Positions 31,341-35,342 of a stretch of 35,342 nucleotides of DNA are shown in pieces. The notes beneath the pieces were generated by a model. That model did no database searches. It was given only the letters and a program-made list of their open reading frames with translations, and was not told the origin of the DNA. The translations under genes and the position numbers were made by a program. Origin of the DNA: Treponema sp. UBA4692 (GTDB lineage: Bacteria; Spirochaetota; Spirochaetia; Treponematales; Treponemataceae); assembly GCA_002404895.1 (NCBI GenBank), contig DHKO01000035.1, forward strand, positions 1 through 35,342, given 5' to 3'. Position 1 is the first letter of the stretch. Each line of letters starts with the position of its first letter.

Positions 31341-32492
31341 ATGGCTGAAAAACGAGATTATTATGAAGTTTTAGGTGTTCAAAAAACTGCAACGCTCGAC
31401 GAGATAAAAAAAGCTTACAGAAAGCTCGCCATAAAATATCATCCTGATAGAAATCCGGGAAATAAAGAAGCTGAGGAGAAATTCAAGGAAGCGACTGAGG
31501 CTTACGAGGTTCTTTCCGATGACAAAAAGCGGCCGATTTATGACCAGTACGGTTTTGCAGGACTTGACGGAATGGGCGGCGCTTCTTCGGGCGGCTACAG
31601 TCATGCTTTCCATGATTTTTCTGATATTTTCGGCGGAATGGGCGGCGGCTTTGGCGACATTTTTGAGAATCTTTTCGGCGGAATGGGCGGAAGCTCCCGT
31701 TCAAGAAGACGCTCGCCGACCGAGCCTCAGCAGGGCGAAAGCCTTCGCTATGACTTGAACATCGCTTTTAAGGATGCGGTCTACGGAACGAAGGCTGAAA
31801 TCAGATTTTCGCATGAGGAAACTTGTTCTTCTTGCAATGGAACTGGCGGAGCGGCTGGCTCAAGCAGAAAGACTTGTCCGACTTGCCACGGTCAGGGGCA
31901 GATTGCAAGAAGCGCGGGATTTTTCTCGGTTTCTTCGACTTGTCCGACTTGCCACGGCACAGGCTCTGTAATAGACAAGCCTTGTCCTGTTTGCCGCGGG
32001 CGTGGAGTTCAGGAAGTCGCGAAGAAAATGACTCTTACAATTCCTGCCGGCGTTGAAGACGGAAAGCGCATTTCGATTCCTCACATGGGAAATGCAGGCG
32101 CAAACGGCGGACCTGCCGGCGACTTGATTGTTGTGCTTCATGTTTCCCAGCATGAGTATTTTGAGCGTGACGGCGAGGATTTGTATTGCGCAATTCCTGT
32201 AACATTTGCTCAGGCGGCTCTCGGCGCGGACTTGAACATAACATCGCTCGACGGAAAGAAAATCGAGTTCAAGCTTCCGTCTGGAACAACAAACGGAAAA
32301 ATGTTCAGAATCAGGGGCGAGGGAGTTCCTTATTCCGGCGGTCTTAGAAAAGGCGATTTGTACGTGAAAATTCTCGTGCAGATTCCGACTCGTCTTACTT
32401 CTGAGCAGAAGCGGCTTATGCAGCAGTTTGCAGAAATTGAAAACGCGACAACTTCTCCGCAGTGCGTTCCGCTGTCATCTCTTAGCAGATAA
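31341..32492 (+). CDS. dnaJ: chaperone protein DnaJ (Hsp40)
   Basis: Co-chaperone that stimulates DnaK's ATPase. 383 aa. The J domain (about 1-70) has the HPD motif in YHPDRNPGN. A Gly/Phe/Ser-rich region follows, then four CxxCxGxG zinc repeats (CSSCNGTG, CPTCHGQG, CPTCHGTG, CPVCRGRG) and the client-binding C-terminal domains. AGGTGCAAAA before the ATG at 31341 sets the start; the frame is open back to 31320. The M28 peptidase gene follows 11 bases after its stop. Confidence 0.96.
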   Translation: MAEKRDYYEVLGVQKTATLDEIKKAYRKLAIKYHPDRNPGNKEAEEKFKEATEAYEVLSDDKKRPIYDQYGFAGLDGMGGASSGGYSHAFHDFSDIFGGMGGGFGDIFENLFGGMGGSSRSRRRSPTEPQQGESLRYDLNIAFKDAVYGTKAEIRFSHEETCSSCNGTGGAAGSSRKTCPTCHGQGQIARSAGFFSVSSTCPTCHGTGSVIDKPCPVCRGRGVQEVAKKMTLTIPAGVEDGKRISIPHMGNAGANGGPAGDLIVVLHVSQHEYFERDGEDLYCAIPVTFAQAALGADLNITSLDGKKIEFKLPSGTTNGKMFRIRGEGVPYSGGLRKGDLYVKILVQIPTRLTSEQKRLMQQFAEIENATTSPQCVPLSSLSR

Positions 32493-32503
32493 AACGTGGC
32501 TTT

Positions 32504-33415
32504 ATGTTTAACGTAGAGAAGTTCAAGGAATATATTTCCCCGCAGTGCGATAGACTCGCATTCTTGCGGGGATATTTGGCTGAAAACGGCGTTCAGACTT
32601 CGGTTGTGAGCCTTTCAGGGAAAAATCATATCTACGTTAATTTTCCTTCCTCTTCATGCAATCCGATTTTTAAAATCAAGACGATAATTTCTCACTACGA
32701 CAGAGTGTCTGGAAGCCCGGGCGCGAACGATAATTCTTTTGTAAATTTTGCGCTTGCAGATTTTGCAGCTTCTCTTATGAAAAATCCGCAGTCTGCGCAC
32801 AATATAAGAATTTTCTTCACGGACGGAGAGGAGCTTGGCGAGGAAGGCGTTTCGGCTCAGGGCGCATTTGCCCTTGCTGACTTGTTCCGCCGTCTCGGAA
32901 TTCAAAACGATGATGTCTATGTTTTTGACTCGTGCGGACGAGGAAATGTCGCAGTTTTGGCTCGGGCAGGCCTTGGGGCAAAAGCATCGCCTAAATTCAA
33001 GAAGTCGTTTTTGAGTCTGTATCAGCGGACGGCCGAGCTTCTAAAGCTTTCTTCCCCTGATTCTTGGATTACGCTTCCTGTTCCTTACAGCGACAACGCG
33101 GGTTTTTTGGCATGCGGAATTCCTGCGGTCGCAATAACTTTTTTGCCAGCGGAAGAAGTCAGTCTTTATCTGAAAAATCTGATGTCGGACAAAAATCTTG
33201 AAAAAGCCGTTATGAACTGCAAAATCGGCTCTGATTCTCAAAGCAAAACCGATATGTCGATTCAGCGTTTCAAATATCAGGAGAAAATGCCGATGACATG
33301 GCGGATGTTCCACACGGAATTCGACAATCTTTTGAGCCTGACGGCGGACGAAAGCTACAATTTGCTTCAAAAAATCTTTATGAATCTTAAAAATCAGAAA
33401 ATTCTCGCGGAATAG
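32504..33415 (+). CDS. M28 family zinc aminopeptidase-like protein
   Basis: 303 aa, without a signal peptide, so probably cytosolic. The binuclear zinc site of M28 can be placed in full: His64 in SHYDRV, Asp76 in GANDN (bridging), Glu109-Glu110 in TDGEELGEEG, Asp142 in FDSCGRG and His270 in MFHTEFDN. PYSDNAGFLACGIPAVAIT is the usual substrate-pocket segment. The enzyme probably releases N-terminal residues from peptides. It sits 11 bases behind dnaJ, which suggests cotranscription with the chaperone. Confidence 0.82.
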   Translation: MFNVEKFKEYISPQCDRLAFLRGYLAENGVQTSVVSLSGKNHIYVNFPSSSCNPIFKIKTIISHYDRVSGSPGANDNSFVNFALADFAASLMKNPQSAHNIRIFFTDGEELGEEGVSAQGAFALADLFRRLGIQNDDVYVFDSCGRGNVAVLARAGLGAKASPKFKKSFLSLYQRTAELLKLSSPDSWITLPVPYSDNAGFLACGIPAVAITFLPAEEVSLYLKNLMSDKNLEKAVMNCKIGSDSQSKTDMSIQRFKYQEKMPMTWRMFHTEFDNLLSLTADESYNLLQKIFMNLKNQKILAE

Positions 33416-33541
33416 CGGAATAATCGGAAAAAATCAAAATCTTCAAAAACCATCCTTAAATTAGAAAAATTAAAATCCTTATATTCGGTTTCTGACTTAA
33501 AAATCGGTCTTAAAAAAATCTGCAAAATAAAACCGTTTTAA

Positions 33542-33569
33542 TTGTGAATCTGAAAAAATGTGGTAATAT
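33542..33569 (+). promoter_or_regulatory. candidate adhE promoter
   Basis: TTGTGA (33542-33547) and TAATAT (33564-33569) are 16 bases apart, with a further AT-rich TATAAAT just downstream. The -35 region also spells TTGTGAA, one half of a Rex redox-repressor site, but the expected inverted half is absent. Confidence 0.4.
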
Positions 33570-33603
33570 TATAAATATCTTTAATTTTTACGGAGAACCA
33601 AAA

Positions 33604-35342
33604 ATGGCAGAAGAAAAGAAAGAAGAATTGTCTGCGCCGCAGAAAGAAATCAACACTCTTGTTGAGCGCGCGCAGAAAGCGTTGGAAGAATACGCGAACT
33701 TTGATCAGAAAAAAATCGACTATATCGTGGCTAAAGTTTCTGTTGCGGCTCTTGACCACCACGGAAGCCTTGCAAAACTTGCCGTTGAGGAAACAAAGCG
33801 CGGAGTTTTTGAAGACAAGGCGACAAAAAACCTTTTTGCCTGCGAATATGTCGTTAATCATATGCGCCATCTTAAGACTGTAGGAATTGTTGAAGATGAC
33901 GATGTTACTGGAATTGTAAAGATTGCTGAGCCTGTCGGGGTCGTTGCCGGCTTGACTCCTGTAACAAATCCGACTTCAACTGCGATTTTCAAGTCTCTTA
34001 TTTGTCTTAAGACAAGAAACCCGATTATTTTTTCATTCCATCCAAGCGCGATAAAATGCTCGATTGCGGCCGCGAAAGTGTGCTATGAGGCTGCTGTTGC
34101 GGCAGGCGCTCCAAAAGACTGTATCCAGTGGATTGAAGAGCCTTCAATGGAAAAAACATCGCTTTTGATGAATCATCCTGGAGTTGCGACAATTCTTGCG
34201 ACCGGCGGAAACGCGATGGTAAAGGCGGCTTATTCTTGCGGAAAGCCTGCGCTTGGCGTTGGAGCTGGAAACGTTCCTGCATACATGGAAAAAACTTGCA
34301 ACGTTCGTCAGGCTGTGAACGATATTGTAATGTCAAAGGCTTTTGACAACGGAATGATTTGCGCTTCTGAGCAGACCGTAATTATCGACAAAGAGATTTA
34401 TTCTGACGCGCTGAAAATGTTCAAGGAATACAAGGCTTATCTCTGCTCTGCGGACGAGAAGAAAAATCTTGAGAAGTATATGTTCGGAGTTGACGGAGAC
34501 CCGAGCGTTGCAAAATTGAACCCTGACATCGTTGGAATGAATCCAGTCGTTCTTGCAAAAAATGCCGGATTTGAAATTCCTGCCGAGACAAGCATTATTT
34601 TGGCGGAATGCAAGGAAATCGGTGTTCCTGAGTGCCTCACACGTGAAAAGCTTTCCCCTGTTCTCGCAGTTGTAAAATCAAATTCAACTGAGGACGGAAT
34701 CAAAAAGGCTGAAAGCTCTGTAAGATTCAACGGACTCGGACATTCGGCCGCAATCCACACAACAGACAAAAAAATTGCCGAGCATTTCGGCGACGTTGTT
34801 CCTGCAATCAGAATCATCTGGAATTCGCCTTCAACATTCGGCGGAATCGGAAACGTCTACAACTCGTTCATTCCTTCTTTGACCTTGGGCTGCGGTTCTT
34901 ACGGACACAACTCGACTGACGACAACATCAGCGCGGTGAACCTTTTGAACATCAAGAAACTTGGACGGAGAAGAAACAATATGCAGTGGTTTAAGATTCC
35001 TTCAAAAATCTACTTTGAGCGCGACTCAATCGAATATCTCCACCAGATGAAGGAGATTCACAAGGCGATTATCGTAACTGACCGCTCTATGGTTCAGCTC
35101 GGCTACGTTGACAAAATCACTGACCAGCTCAAGCTCAACCGAAACGAAATTCAGTACCAGCTTTTCTGCGATGTCGAGCCGGATCCTTCTATTCAGACTG
35201 TCAGAAAAGGCGTTGAGCTTATGCGCTCGTTCGAGCCTGACACAATCATCGCGCTTGGCGGCGGCTCTTCAATGGACTGCGCAAAGGGAATGTGGCTTTT
35301 CTACGAGAATCCTGATGTAGACTTCAACGACCTCAAGCAGAA
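33604..35342 (+). CDS. adhE: bifunctional acetaldehyde-CoA/alcohol dehydrogenase, 3' end cut off
   Basis: Reduces acetyl-CoA to acetaldehyde and then ethanol, regenerating NAD during fermentation. About 580 codons are present before the window ends; the family has roughly 870. The N-terminal aldehyde dehydrogenase domain runs to about residue 440, with AEPVGVVAGLTPVTNPTSTA, GVGAGNVPAY and the catalytic Cys253 in GMICASEQ. The iron alcohol dehydrogenase domain begins near residue 455 (FKIPSKIYFERDSIEYL) and shows ALGGGSSMDCAKGMW close to the edge. ACGGAGA precedes the ATG at 33604. No stop occurs within the window. Confidence 0.95.
   Translation, partial: MAEEKKEELSAPQKEINTLVERAQKALEEYANFDQKKIDYIVAKVSVAALDHHGSLAKLAVEETKRGVFEDKATKNLFACEYVVNHMRHLKTVGIVEDDDVTGIVKIAEPVGVVAGLTPVTNPTSTAIFKSLICLKTRNPIIFSFHPSAIKCSIAAAKVCYEAAVAAGAPKDCIQWIEEPSMEKTSLLMNHPGVATILATGGNAMVKAAYSCGKPALGVGAGNVPAYMEKTCNVRQAVNDIVMSKAFDNGMICASEQTVIIDKEIYSDALKMFKEYKAYLCSADEKKNLEKYMFGVDGDPSVAKLNPDIVGMNPVVLAKNAGFEIPAETSIILAECKEIGVPECLTREKLSPVLAVVKSNSTEDGIKKAESSVRFNGLGHSAAIHTTDKKIAEHFGDVVPAIRIIWNSPSTFGGIGNVYNSFIPSLTLGCGSYGHNSTDDNISAVNLLNIKKLGRRRNNMQWFKIPSKIYFERDSIEYLHQMKEIHKAIIVTDRSMVQLGYVDKITDQLKLNRNEIQYQLFCDVEPDPSIQTVRKGVELMRSFEPDTIIALGGGSSMDCAKGMWLFYENPDVDFNDLKQ

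Noticed and set aside
33542..33560. Rex operator at the adhE promoter
   Set aside because: Only the half TTGTGAA is present; the inverted half is missing.

Overview
The window looks like a chromosomal segment of a host- or gut-associated Treponema-type spirochaete. This is inferred from moderate-to-low GC, many purine-rich AAAA/TTTT tracts, a DUF4954 protein, frequent starts without a good Shine-Dalgarno, and a housekeeping set typical of anaerobic treponemes (asnA, eda, adhE, grpE-dnaK-dnaJ). No phage, transposase, CRISPR array or rRNA was seen. Almost all of the DNA is genic.

Layout. Positions 1-61 hold the possible 3' end of a tRNA and an intrinsic terminator. A 5-formyltetrahydrofolate cyclo-ligase (82-843) converges on a large secreted M16-like protein that has lost its zinc site (851-3733). 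A 370-base gap with REP-like hairpins precedes a DUF4954 beta-helix protein (4104-6269). Then comes leuA (6435-8117), preceded by what looks like a complete leucine attenuator: a leader ORF with 7 Leu codons in 20, competing hairpins and a terminator. Next is a two-gene M16 peptidase operon (8224-11197), one subunit with the zinc site and one lipoprotein subunit without it. A PilZ protein and a long-form guaA run leftward (11194-13981).

A 476-base gap carries a near-perfect sigma-54 promoter (14370-14385) aimed at a sigma-70 family factor (14458-15303). That factor is followed by a divergent polysaccharide deacetylase, tsaD, tyrA, apt, a HEPN/MNT pair, a GNAT acetyltransferase and a Na/Pi cotransporter. 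A 430-base convergent gap (23138-23567) contains a five-unit array of about 23-bp hairpin repeats and a bidirectional terminator. Leftward again are a KDPG aldolase fused to a VOC-like domain and a membrane-anchored DNA/RNA nuclease. A GC-rich structured repeat lies in front of asnA. After that come a degenerate radical-SAM-like protein, the chaperone genes grpE-dnaK and dnaJ, an M28 peptidase and the 5' two-thirds of adhE, which runs off the window.

The most interesting signals are regulatory: the leucine attenuator, in which the leader codons themselves lie in a 10-bp helix, and the sigma-54 to sigma-70 relay, which recalls the RpoN-RpoS cascade of Borrelia. Next are the pseudo-enzymes (the M16-like protein and the radical-SAM remnant), the Eda-VOC fusion and the intergenic hairpin arrays. 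All functional calls rest on reading motifs by eye; no database search was run.
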